A DNA stretch of 9,906 bases from CAIWXH01 sp964555675 (lineage in GTDB: Bacteria > Chloroflexota > Chloroflexia > Chloroflexales > Chloroflexaceae), in NCBI GenBank assembly GCA_964555675.1, contig CAZKTU010000245.1, positions 1 through 9,906 on the forward strand, in the 5' to 3' direction. The notes beneath the pieces were generated by a model, which saw nothing but the letters and a program-made list of their open reading frames with translations, searched no databases and was not told the DNA's origin. Positions 1-6,955 of the stretch are shown piece by piece. Within the stretch, counting starts at the first letter, position 1. Every line of letters begins with the position of its first letter. The position numbers and the translations under genes are program-made.

Positions 1-1099
1 GTCGAGCAGGGCCGCCTCGACCTCGACGCCCCTGTGCGCCACTATCTGCCCGCCCTGCGCCTGCGCGACGAGCCCACAGCGGCCGCGATCACCATGCGCC
101 ACCTGCTGACCCACCGCAGCGGCTTCGTGGGCGACTTCTTCCTCGACACCGGCTGGGGCGATGATGCGCTCGCGCGCTACGTGGAGCTGATGGCCGAGCT
201 CGAGCAGTTCGCCCCCCTCGGCGCGATCTGGTCCTACTGCAACTCGGGCTTCGGCCTGGCCGCGCGGGTGATCGAGGTGGTCACCGGCCAGACCGTCGAG
301 CAGGCGATCGGCGAGCTGGTGCTGGCGCCCTTCGGCATGGACCGGGCCTTCTTCTTCCCGTGGGAGGTGATGACCTACGGCTTCGCGGCGGGGCACCGCT
401 CGGGCGACGGCTCGGCCACGGTGCTGCGCCCCTGGCCGATCGCGCGCTCGGCCAGCGCCGTGGGGGCGATCTCGACCAGCGTCACCCAGCTCTTGCGCTA
501 CGCCGAGCATCACCTGGCCCCGACCCCCGCGCTCGCCGCGATGCAGCTCAGCCAGGGCCCGGCGGGCAACTCGGCCGACGCGATGGGGATCACCTGGATG
601 CTGCGCGACTTCGGCGGGGTGCGGCTGGTGCAGCACGGCGGGGCCACCAACGGCCAGATGGCCCAGCTGACCCTCGTTCCCGAGCGCGGCTTCGCCGTGG
701 CCCTGCTCACCAACAGCGACCGCGGCGGGATCCTCAACCAGGAGTTGGTGACCTGGGCGTTGGAGGCCTTCCTGGGCGTCGCCGAGCCCGCCCCGGCCCA
801 GCTGGCCCTCGCCCCCGAGCGGCTGGCCGACTATGTGGGCCTCTACAAGGCGGCCCTGAACCACATCGAGGTGACGGCGAAGGACGGTGCGCTGTGGGCC
901 CAGGGCATCCCCCAGGGCGGCTTCCCCGACCGCAGCTCGCCGCCGTCGCCCGCCCCGCCGCCCGTGCGGCTGGCCTTCACCGGCGAAGATCGGCTGGTGG
1001 CCCTCGACCCGCCCTACAAAGACCAGCGGGCCGAGTTCTTGCGCGACGACGCCGGCCATGTCGCCTGGCTGCGCTTCGGCAGCAGGGCCCACCGAAGGG
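1..1099 (+). CDS. Serine beta-lactamase-fold hydrolase (class C/esterase-like), partial at both ends
   Basis: The reading frame is open from the first base (V-E-Q-G-R-L-D-L-D) to the assembly gap, giving about 366 residues. Seen: the penicillin-binding-protein-like core with I-T-M-R-H-L-L-T-H-R-S-G at about residues 30-41, the Y-C-N triad (Y-x-N catalytic motif) at about 79-81, and H-G-G at about 212-214 in the place of K-T-G. A smaller C-terminal domain follows, starting near L-A-D-Y-V-G-L-Y. The nucleophile motif S-x-x-K must lie upstream of the window. Known of the family: such proteins are esterases, peptidases or transferases more often than true beta-lactamases, and many are exported. 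A signal peptide cannot be judged here. The last visible residues (W-L-R-F-G-S-R-A-H-R-R) look like a normal family C-terminus, so probably only a few residues fall in the gap. It converges on the minus-strand operon. The substrate is unknown. Confidence 0.85.
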
Positions 1100-1199
1100 N
1101 NNNNNNNNNNNNNNNNNNNNNNNNNNNNNNNNNNNNNNNNNNNNNNNNNNNNNNNNNNNNNNNNNNNNNNNNNNNNNNNNNNNNNNNNNNNNNNNNNNN
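1100..1199. other. Assembly gap, exactly 100 Ns
   Basis: One hundred consecutive undetermined bases. A run of exactly 100 is the usual scaffolding placeholder for a gap of unknown size, so the real distance between the flanking genes is not known. The gap starts within the end of the beta-lactamase-fold gene and ends directly at the stop codon of the minus-strand oxidoreductase. Any convergent terminator between the two genes would be hidden here. Confidence 0.99.
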
Positions 1200-2270
1200 T
1201 CAGGCGAGCCTGCGCGCCGCGGCCTGGGCGCGTAGGCAGAGCTCGGCGGCCTTGAAGGCGTGGGCTTGGGTCATGGCGCGCTCGCTGCGCTCGAGGCAGT
1301 CGCGGATCAGCAGGCCGAAGAAGGGGAAGCCGACCTTGCCGCTCAAGGCCAGGTGCTGCTCGCCCTCGGCGTTGACCAGGTAGAGCTGGTCGCCCTCGCG
1401 CGCGCGGGCCACGTCGATATACTTGCGCAGCTCGATGTAGCCGTCGGTGCCCAGGATGAGCATGCGCCCGTCGCCCCAGGTGCCCAGCCCGTCGGGCGTG
1501 AACCAGTCGACCCGGAAGTAGCCCGAGCAGCCGTTGTCGGCCACGAAGCTGGCCTCGCCGAAGTCCTCGAGCTCGGGGTGTTCGGGGTGGGCGTAGTTGG
1601 CCACGGCGGCCATGCGCAGCTCGGCATCGGCGGCGCCGCTATAGTGCAGGAACTGCTCGATCTGGTGGCTGCCGATATCGCAGAGGATGCCGCCGTACTG
1701 GGCTCTGACGAAGAACCAGGGCGGGCGCGAGGCGGCCGAGAGCCGGTGGGGGCCCAGGCCGAGGACCTGGATCACCCGCCCGATCGCGCCCCGCGCGACC
1801 AGCTCGCCGGCGTAGACCGCGCTCTCGTTATGCAGGCGCTCGCTGTAGTAGACCATGTACTTGCGCCCGCTCGCGGCCACGGCGGCGCGGGCGTCTTCGA
1901 GCTGGGCCAGGCTGGTGAAGGGGGCCTTGTCGGTGAAGTAGTCTTTGCCGGCGGCCATGACGCGTAGCCCGAGGGGGCCGCGGTCGCAGGGGATGGCCGC
2001 CGCGGCCACCAGACGCACCGCCGGGTCCTCCAGGACTTCGTCGGCGCTGCGGGCGACGCGGGCCTGCGGGAAGCGCCGGCTGAAGGCCGCGAGCCGGGCC
2101 GGGTCGGGGTCGTAGACCCAGCGCAGCTCGGCGCCGGCCTCGGTCAGGCCCGCGCACATGCCGTAGATGTGGCCGTGGTCCAGGTGCATCGCCGCGAAGG
2201 CGAACTCGCCGGGGCCGACCACGGGGGCCGGGCGCCCCTGGGGGGCGTAGTCCATGCCGCTGGCGCTCAT
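1200..2270 (-). CDS. Gfo/Idh/MocA family oxidoreductase with variant nucleotide-binding loop
   Basis: A 356-residue protein of normal family length; the TGA stop directly abuts the assembly gap. The C-terminal alpha/beta domain shows the family's active-site segment G-G-I-L-C-D-I-G-S-H-Q-I-E at residues 193-205, with D198 and H202 as likely catalytic or substrate residues. T-D-K-A-P-F at 113-118 replaces the usual E-K-P, keeping the lysine (K115). Unusually, the N-terminal Rossmann loop is not glycine-rich: where G-x-G-x-x-G is expected it reads H-L-D-H-G-H-I-Y-G (29-37). D-P-D-P-A-R-L at 54-60 looks like the end of strand beta-2, which contacts the NAD ribose. The ATG overlaps the preceding gene's stop as ATGA, and there is no strong Shine-Dalgarno of its own, so translation probably depends on coupling. 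M6 is a possible alternative start. Inferred role: NAD(P)-linked oxidation or reduction of a sugar, cyclitol or related polyol. The substrate is unknown. Confidence 0.88.
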   Translation of the reverse strand: MSASGMDYAPQGRPAPVVGPGEFAFAAMHLDHGHIYGMCAGLTEAGAELRWVYDPDPARLAAFSRRFPQARVARSADEVLEDPAVRLVAAAAIPCDRGPLGLRVMAAGKDYFTDKAPFTSLAQLEDARAAVAASGRKYMVYYSERLHNESAVYAGELVARGAIGRVIQVLGLGPHRLSAASRPPWFFVRAQYGGILCDIGSHQIEQFLHYSGAADAELRMAAVANYAHPEHPELEDFGEASFVADNGCSGYFRVDWFTPDGLGTWGDGRMLILGTDGYIELRKYIDVARAREGDQLYLVNAEGEQHLALSGKVGFPFFGLLIRDCLERSERAMTQAHAFKAAELCLRAQAAARRLA

Positions 2271-3106
2271 TGGTCAGTCCCCATCCACTGGTGCAGCACC
2301 TGGGCGTGCTGGGGTAGCGCGACCTCGGGCTCGGCGAGCTCGGGGTGCCACTTCTTCTCCCACTCGGCCGAGAGGTAGCCGCTGTAGCCGCCGTCCCGCA
2401 GCAGAGCCACGATGGCCGCCCCGGGGACCTCGCCCTCGCCGAGCAGGGTCAGGGCCCAGTCCTCGGGCCGGGCCGCGGCGGGGTCGGGGCGGCCGTCTTT
2501 CATATGCACGTGGAGCAGGCGCGACCCGAGGGCGGCCCAGGTGGCCGCGATCGGCTCGCCGTGGCGCAGGGGGTGCAGCACGTCCCAGATCGCGCCCAGG
2601 CTCGCGCTCGGCAGCCGGTCGAGCACCAGGGCCGCGGCGGCGCCGCGCGAGAAGGCGTCGTGTGTCTCGAGGCCGATCTGCACACCCAGGGTCGCGGCCT
2701 CGTCGAGCAGCCCCTCAAGGCTCTCGGCGACCCAGGCGGCGGCCTGGGCCTCGCTCGTGCCGGGGGGCGGGGTGCCGCCGAAGGTGCGGACGATGGGCGC
2801 CTCGAGCTCGTGGGCCATCTGCAGGAAGCGCCGCAGCTCGGCGGCGTTGGCGGCGCGCTCGTCCGGGTCGGGCATAGCGAAGCGCGTCGAGGCTCCGAGG
2901 CCCACCAGGCCGAGGCCGTGGCCGCGCAGCACCTCGCGCACGCGCCGGCGCCCCTGGGGGGACAGGTCGGCCGAGATGATCGCCCCGTCGAGCAGGCGCA
3001 GCTCGAGGGCGCTGTAGCCGTAGGCGACGGCGGCCGCGGCGGCCTGCACGAGGGACCAGTCCGGGCAGGCGAGGGTGCTGTAGGCCAGGGGGAAGCTCTC
3101 AGCCAT
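2267..3106 (-). CDS. Sugar phosphate isomerase/epimerase-like TIM-barrel protein (xylose isomerase-like)
   Basis: A 279-residue protein, the usual length for the AP-endonuclease-2/xylose-isomerase-like TIM-barrel family (the IolE/IolI type). The expected metal-binding set is present on successive strands: E147 in L-E-T-H-D, D175 in I-W-D-V-L-H, H201 in H-V-H-M-K-D and E248 in S-A-E-W-E. Family members bind a divalent metal and catalyse isomerisation, epimerisation, dehydration or elimination on sugars, keto-sugars and cyclitols, in the cytoplasm. The start is well fixed: A-A-G-G-A-G-A lies 5 bases before the ATG, inside the end of the upstream gene. The gene overlaps the upstream oxidoreductase by 8 bases and the downstream one by 4, so the three are very probably made together and act on one substrate path. 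The exact reaction cannot be read from sequence. Confidence 0.88.
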   Translation of the reverse strand: MAESFPLAYSTLACPDWSLVQAAAAAVAYGYSALELRLLDGAIISADLSPQGRRRVREVLRGHGLGLVGLGASTRFAMPDPDERAANAAELRRFLQMAHELEAPIVRTFGGTPPPGTSEAQAAAWVAESLEGLLDEAATLGVQIGLETHDAFSRGAAAALVLDRLPSASLGAIWDVLHPLRHGEPIAATWAALGSRLLHVHMKDGRPDPAAARPEDWALTLLGEGEVPGAAIVALLRDGGYSGYLSAEWEKKWHPELAEPEVALPQHAQVLHQWMGTDQ

Positions 3107-4217
3107 GGGTGTCTCCTTGGGGGGCGTGGCGGGCGCGCAGCTCGGCGAGCAGAGCGGCGTAGGCCGCGCGGTCGATCGGCAGCGCGACGGCCTGGCCCAG
3201 GTGGCTCGAGAGGGTGATCGCGTTGGCGAGCTCGAGCGAGTCGCGGGCCGACGCGCCGTCGCAGCGGGGCGGGCGGCCCGTGGCCAGGGCGGCCAGCAGG
3301 TCGCTATAGACCGCGTGATGGCCGACGGGCCCGTCCGGCGCGGGCCGCAGCTCCTCGACGCTGCTGGGCGGCGCGGCGAAGCTCTTGGGCGATTCGCGCA
3401 TAAAGGTGCGCTGGGGCGGATCGAAGCGGGTGATCACCAGGCTGCCCTCGCTCAGGCGCAGGCTGGCCCGGTCGCCGACGATCTCGAGGAACTGGGCGCC
3501 GGCCTCGGCGGTGGTGACGAAGAAGTAGCCGGGGGCGCCGCCGGCGAACTCGAGCATAGCGTGGGCGGTGTCCTCGGTCTCGATCGCGTGCTGCAGGGTG
3601 CGGGTCACGCCCCAGACCCGGGTCGGCCGCCCCGCCAGATGGCAGAGCAGGTCGAGGGTGTGGGGGGCCTGGTTCATCAGCACGCCGCCGCCCTCGCCCG
3701 ACCAGGTGCCGCGCCAGCCGGCGCTGCGGTAGTAGGCGGCCGAGCGGAACCAGGGCTCGACGCAGAGCACGCGCACGAGCTCACCCAGCTCGCCGCCCGC
3801 GACCATGGCTCGGGCGCGCTCGACCTCGGGCCGGAAGCGCTGCTGGAAATTGACCGCCAGGGTGCGGCCCGCGGCCTCGGCGGCGGCGATCAGGCGGTCG
3901 GCCTCGCCGACGCTGACGGCGATCGGCTTCTCGAGCAGCACGTGGGCCCCGGCGGCCAGGCAGTCGAGGGCGATCGGGACGTGGCTGGGGTGGGGTGTAC
4001 AGATCACGGCCAGGTCGGGGTGCAGCTCGGCGAGCATGGCCGTATGCTCGGTGAAGGCGGGCACGCCGGCCGCAGTAGCGCGCGGGGCCAGGCGCTCGGG
4101 GCTGATGTCGCTCATGCCGACGAGACGGACCTCTGGCAGGGCGGCGATCGCCTCGAGGTGGGTGGCGGCGATCCCCGCGCCGCCCCCAATCAGGGCGATG
4201 CGTAGCGGATCGGGCAT
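3099..4217 (-). CDS. Gfo/Idh/MocA family NAD(P)-dependent oxidoreductase
   Basis: A 372-residue protein with all family hallmarks. The N-terminal Rossmann fold opens with R-I-A-L-I-G-G-G-A-G-I-A-A-T-H (6-20). The beta-2 end is S-D-I-S-P-E-R (36-42). The conserved L-L-E-K-P-I motif is at 94-99, with K97 the expected catalytic lysine. The second-domain segment G-G-G-V-L-M-N-Q-A-P-H-T-L-D at 176-189 carries H186 as the likely catalytic histidine, with N182 where many members have Asp. This is the canonical oxidoreductase of the pair, unlike the divergent one two genes downstream. The ATG has a strong A-G-G-G-A-G-G 6 bases upstream. It follows a 95-base spacer with two inverted repeats and overlaps the next gene by 8 bases. 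Inferred function: reversible oxidation of a hydroxyl on a sugar, inositol or glycoside. The substrate is not identifiable. Confidence 0.92.
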   Translation of the reverse strand: MPDPLRIALIGGGAGIAATHLEAIAALPEVRLVGMSDISPERLAPRATAAGVPAFTEHTAMLAELHPDLAVICTPHPSHVPIALDCLAAGAHVLLEKPIAVSVGEADRLIAAAEAAGRTLAVNFQQRFRPEVERARAMVAGGELGELVRVLCVEPWFRSAAYYRSAGWRGTWSGEGGGVLMNQAPHTLDLLCHLAGRPTRVWGVTRTLQHAIETEDTAHAMLEFAGGAPGYFFVTTAEAGAQFLEIVGDRASLRLSEGSLVITRFDPPQRTFMRESPKSFAAPPSSVEELRPAPDGPVGHHAVYSDLLAALATGRPPRCDGASARDSLELANAITLSSHLGQAVALPIDRAAYAALLAELRARHAPQGDTHG

Positions 4218-4251
4218 GGGGCTCCTCCCTTACCACTAGCGAGAGGGGTTA

Positions 4252-4276
4252 GCGGGGAGGGCCTGGCCCTTCCCGC
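4252..4276 (-). repeat. Near-perfect GC-rich inverted repeat (hairpin), 12-base arms
   Basis: The arms at 4252-4263 and 4265-4276 match at 11 of 12 positions around a single central base. Read on the minus strand, the transcribed strand here, the RNA would form a long GC stem with one A-C mismatch and a 3-base loop. It lies between the dioxygenase stop and the following oxidoreductase. No U-tract follows, so it is not a textbook intrinsic terminator. It could be a weak or U-less terminator, an RNA processing or stability element, a protein-binding site or a dispersed palindromic repeat. Confidence 0.55.
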
Positions 4277-4291
4277 GCCCCACCACATCCC

Positions 4292-4309
4292 GAACCACTG
4301 CTGTGGTTC
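4292..4309 (-). repeat. Perfect inverted repeat (hairpin) just after the dioxygenase stop
   Basis: GAACCAC (4292-4298) and GTGGTTC (4303-4309) are exact reverse complements with a 4-base loop. On the minus strand the stem begins three bases after the TAG stop at 4313-4315. No run of Us follows. With the longer repeat at 4252-4276 it makes two stems in one 95-base spacer. It may trim or stabilise the upstream mRNA 3' end, or lower read-through into the three-gene unit downstream. Confidence 0.5.
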
Positions 4310-4312
4310 TAG

Positions 4313-5200
4313 CTAGACGCTCTGCTCGGCCGGCCACCAGTACGAATCGCGGGGCGCGGTCGGCTGGAAGTCGAGGCGCTCGACGCCGAGGTAGTGCAGG
4401 GTCGCCCGCTCGAGCAGCGAGAACTCGCTCGGGTCGGCCCGGTTCAGGTTGAGCGGCTCGCGCAGCACCACGGGCGGGTTGGTCATGAAGCGGGGCACGC
4501 CGAGCACGTTCTGTGACGAGGCGTGCAGCATAAACGGGTGTACGATCACGAAATCGCCGGCGCTGCCGGTGATCTCCTCGAAGCGGCTGCACTGGGCGAC
4601 CAGCTCCTGGAAGCGAAAGTCCTTCGGGTCGACCCCCTCGGGGTGGTCGGCGAGGAAGCGGGCCATGACGCGCACCGAGTCGGGGGCGACGAAGGTGCCG
4701 CCGCCCTGGTGGCGCATGTCCGACCAGAGCACGATCGGCAGCAGGGCCTGCTCGCGGCTGTCGAGGAAGTGGCGGAAGTAGCTGCCGTCCTTGTGCCAGC
4801 CGGGCGACTTGGCCGAGGGCGGCTGCCAGGGCTGGTCGGCCCCGCGCCGGAAGTTGACGATGAAGGCGTCGGACCACTCGAAGCTGTTGATCGTCGTGAA
4901 GTGCTGCGACTCGATGCACATCACCTGGGGCTCCAGGCGCTCCTCGCCGCCGACCACGTCGAGGATGGCGTCCCAGGCCCGCGGGGCCACCTCGTGCACG
5001 GGCAGCTGGTTCAGGTGGTCCATCCAGACAATGTCCCGCTGCCAGGTGCTCGGGTCGTCCCGGTCGTAGCCGAGCCGCCCGTAGGCCTGCTCGACCCAGC
5101 GGCCCGCCACCTCCAGGTCGACGCAGCCGGGGACCACCAGGTAGCCGTTGTCAAAAAAGCTCTGGACGTGCTCGTCGGTCAGAACGCGGTAGCTGGCCAC
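4313..5200 (-). CDS. Phytanoyl-CoA dioxygenase (PhyH) family Fe(II)/2-oxoglutarate oxygenase
   Basis: A 295-residue protein of normal PhyH length. The opening L-T-D-E-H-V-Q-S-F-F-D-N-G-Y-L-V-V-P-G (7-25) is the typical N-terminal helix and strand of the family. The iron triad is visible: H136 and D138 in W-H-K-D-G-S, and the distal H226 in H-P-F-M-L-H-A-S-S-Q-N. R237 in V-P-R-F is the likely 2-oxoglutarate carboxylate anchor. The enzyme should therefore be active and hydroxylate a small molecule with O2 and 2-oxoglutarate in the cytoplasm. Bacterial members act on very diverse substrates, and phytanoyl-CoA is unlikely. The start is GTG, supported by G-A-G-G-A-G-G 4 bases upstream and by the absence of another in-frame start before M60. 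It sits 66 bases after the amidohydrolase and 95 before the Gfo/Idh trio, so a shared pathway is plausible but not shown. Confidence 0.88.
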   Translation of the reverse strand: MASYRVLTDEHVQSFFDNGYLVVPGCVDLEVAGRWVEQAYGRLGYDRDDPSTWQRDIVWMDHLNQLPVHEVAPRAWDAILDVVGGEERLEPQVMCIESQHFTTINSFEWSDAFIVNFRRGADQPWQPPSAKSPGWHKDGSYFRHFLDSREQALLPIVLWSDMRHQGGGTFVAPDSVRVMARFLADHPEGVDPKDFRFQELVAQCSRFEEITGSAGDFVIVHPFMLHASSQNVLGVPRFMTNPPVVLREPLNLNRADPSEFSLLERATLHYLGVERLDFQPTAPRDSYWWPAEQSV

Positions 5201-5215
5201 ACTGCCTCCTCATTC

Positions 5216-5242
5216 GTTGCTGCAACCCATCACGGTATGGGT
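5216..5242. promoter_or_regulatory. Two adjacent inverted repeats upstream of the dioxygenase, possible operator
   Basis: GTTGC-T-GCAAC (5216-5226, perfect) is followed by ACCCAT-6 bases-ATGGGT (5225-5242, perfect 6-base arms), sharing two bases. They sit 5-31 bases upstream of the Shine-Dalgarno (5205-5211) of the dioxygenase gene. On the minus strand a TAGAAT (5250-5245) precedes them and resembles a -10 box (5 of 6), but I find no good -35 at a normal distance. Short symmetric sites of this kind can be repressor operators or chance palindromes. No regulator gene is in the window. Confidence 0.25.
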
Positions 5243-5266
5243 ATTCTACACGAGCACAACCCTTCC

Positions 5267-6913
5267 CTACTCGCCCTGCTCGCGCCTGTAGGCCACCCGC
5301 CCGTCGATCACGGTCAGGTCGACCAGGATGGCCTTGATCTCCTCCTCGGGGCAGCTGAAGTAGTCGCGGTCGAGCACCGCCAAGTCGGCCAGGAAGCCGG
5401 GGGCCAGCGGCCCCTTCAGGTGCTCCTCGCGGGTCAGCCAGGCGCCGGCCGCGGTGTAGGCGTAGAGGGCCTCTTCGCGGCTGATCGCCTCTTGCGGGGC
5501 GATCAGGGTGCCCTTCCAGGTGCGCCGGGTGACCAGGCTATACAGGCCGACGAAGGGGTTGTAGTGCACGGTGCTGGGGATGTCGCTGGTGGCCACCAGG
5601 GGGATGCCGCGATCCAGGTAGGTGCGGGCGGGCTTGTAGCGGTGGGCCAGCTCGGGGCCGACATCGCGGAAGAGGTCGTCGCCCTCGTAGTAGATGAAGG
5701 TCGGCTGGATCACCGCGGCCAGCTGGTGGCGGGCCATCTGCTGCAGGCTCTGCTCGCTGGCGAAGTAGGCGTGGATGAGGTTGTGGCGGTGCTCGCCCGG
5801 GTTGGCCTCGAGGATGTCGGCGAAGGCGGCCACGGACTCGTGGTGGGCGCGGTCGCCGATCGCGTGGATGCCGATGTCCCAGCCGAGGGCGTGGCCGCGG
5901 GCGAAGAACTCGCGCAGATCCTCGGGGTCGAGCCGGTTGAAGTCGTGGACCTTGTCCTCGCCGAGGAAGGGCTGGAACATCCAGGCGGTGTGCGAGGTGG
6001 TGCCGCCGTCGACGGCCATCTTGAGCCCGCCGAGGCTCAACCACGTATCGCCGAGGCCGCTGAAGACGCCCAGCTCGGCCGCGCGCGCGTCGAGGGCGGC
6101 GGCCTGCTCCTCCTCGCGGAAGCCGTGCCACGAGGGCATCAGGTTGGCCCGGATCAGCAGCTTGCCCTCGCGGCGGGCGCGCATATAGGCCCGCATCTCC
6201 CAGGGGTAGAGGCCGGGCTCGAGGATGCTGGTGATGCCCACGGCCAAGTAGGCGCGGCCCGCGGCCTCGAGGGCGGCGGCCTGTTCGGCCTCGTCGGGGG
6301 CGGGCAGCAGGCCGCGGCAGAAGAGCTTGGCGGCCGCGCGCAGCACGCCGGTCGGCTCGCCGTCGGCGTCGCGCTCGATGCGCCCGCCCTGGGGGTCGGG
6401 GGTGGCCCGGGTGACCCCGCCGAGGGCCAGGGCCTTGCTGTTGACCACGTCCATGTTGAAGAAGCGCTTGAGCAGCACCGGGTGGCTGGTGGTGGCCGCG
6501 TCGAGGTCCTGGCGGGTCGGCAGGCGCCCCTCGGCGAAGAGCGACTCGTTCCAGCCCTCGCCGACGATCCACTGGCCGGCGGGGGTGCGCTCGGCCGCGG
6601 CGCGCACCAGCTCGACCATCTCGGCGATCGAGGTGCAGTTCTCCACCTGCAGCTTGCCCAGCTTCAGGCCCAGCTCGAGCATATGGTTGTGGGCGTCGTT
6701 GATGCCGGGGATGGCGGTGCGCCCGGCCAGATCCACCAGCTCGGTGCTGGGGCCGGCCATGGCCAGCACGGCGTCGTCGTCGCCCAGGGCCACCACCCGC
6801 CCGTCTTTGGCGGCCAGGGCCGAGCAGCGGGGCAGCTCGGGCCAGAGGGTGTGGATCGCGCCGCCGTAGAGAATCAGGTCGGGGGCGGAGTCGCGGCTGA
6901 TCAGCGTGGGCAT
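5267..6913 (-). CDS. YtcJ-like metal-dependent amidohydrolase
   Basis: A 548-residue protein, the typical size of the YtcJ/amidohydrolase-3 branch of the amidohydrolase superfamily. The small beta-sandwich comes from both ends: D-L-I-L-Y-G-G-A-I-H-T-L near 12-23, and L-A-D-L-A-V-L-D near 508-515. The TIM barrel carries all the metal and catalytic residues: H75 and H77 in D-A-H-N-H, K298 in G-L-K-M-A-V-D-G-G (the bridging lysine position), H350 in I-H-A-I-G-D, H381 in L-I-H-A-Y-F and D444 in A-T-S-D-I-P. It should be a functional, probably binuclear-metal, cytoplasmic hydrolase of C-N or related bonds. Substrates in this branch are largely unassigned. The ATG has G-A-G-G-A-G 5 bases upstream. 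It starts 42 bases after the small membrane protein and ends 66 bases before the dioxygenase, all on the same strand. Confidence 0.92.
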   Translation of the reverse strand: MPTLISRDSAPDLILYGGAIHTLWPELPRCSALAAKDGRVVALGDDDAVLAMAGPSTELVDLAGRTAIPGINDAHNHMLELGLKLGKLQVENCTSIAEMVELVRAAAERTPAGQWIVGEGWNESLFAEGRLPTRQDLDAATTSHPVLLKRFFNMDVVNSKALALGGVTRATPDPQGGRIERDADGEPTGVLRAAAKLFCRGLLPAPDEAEQAAALEAAGRAYLAVGITSILEPGLYPWEMRAYMRARREGKLLIRANLMPSWHGFREEEQAAALDARAAELGVFSGLGDTWLSLGGLKMAVDGGTTSHTAWMFQPFLGEDKVHDFNRLDPEDLREFFARGHALGWDIGIHAIGDRAHHESVAAFADILEANPGEHRHNLIHAYFASEQSLQQMARHQLAAVIQPTFIYYEGDDLFRDVGPELAHRYKPARTYLDRGIPLVATSDIPSTVHYNPFVGLYSLVTRRTWKGTLIAPQEAISREEALYAYTAAGAWLTREEHLKGPLAPGFLADLAVLDRDYFSCPEEEIKAILVDLTVIDGRVAYRREQGE

Positions 6914-6955
6914 ACTTGCTCCTCGTTCTTCCGGTTCACGATAGATTCACTGCGC

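Noticed and set aside
1100..1383. Extension of the beta-lactamase-fold frame through the Ns to 1383
   Set aside because: The frame only stays open because the Ns are unreadable. Past the gap it is antisense to the oxidoreductase and unlike the family.
3105..4205. 366-codon plus-strand open frame opposite the first Gfo/Idh/MocA gene
   Set aside because: It is an antisense shadow in GC-rich DNA. The minus strand shows the full Rossmann, E-K-P and His motifs.
4252..4309. Classical Rho-independent terminator in the spacer after the dioxygenase
   Set aside because: The stems are good but no run of Us follows either one on the minus strand, so I list them only as inverted repeats.
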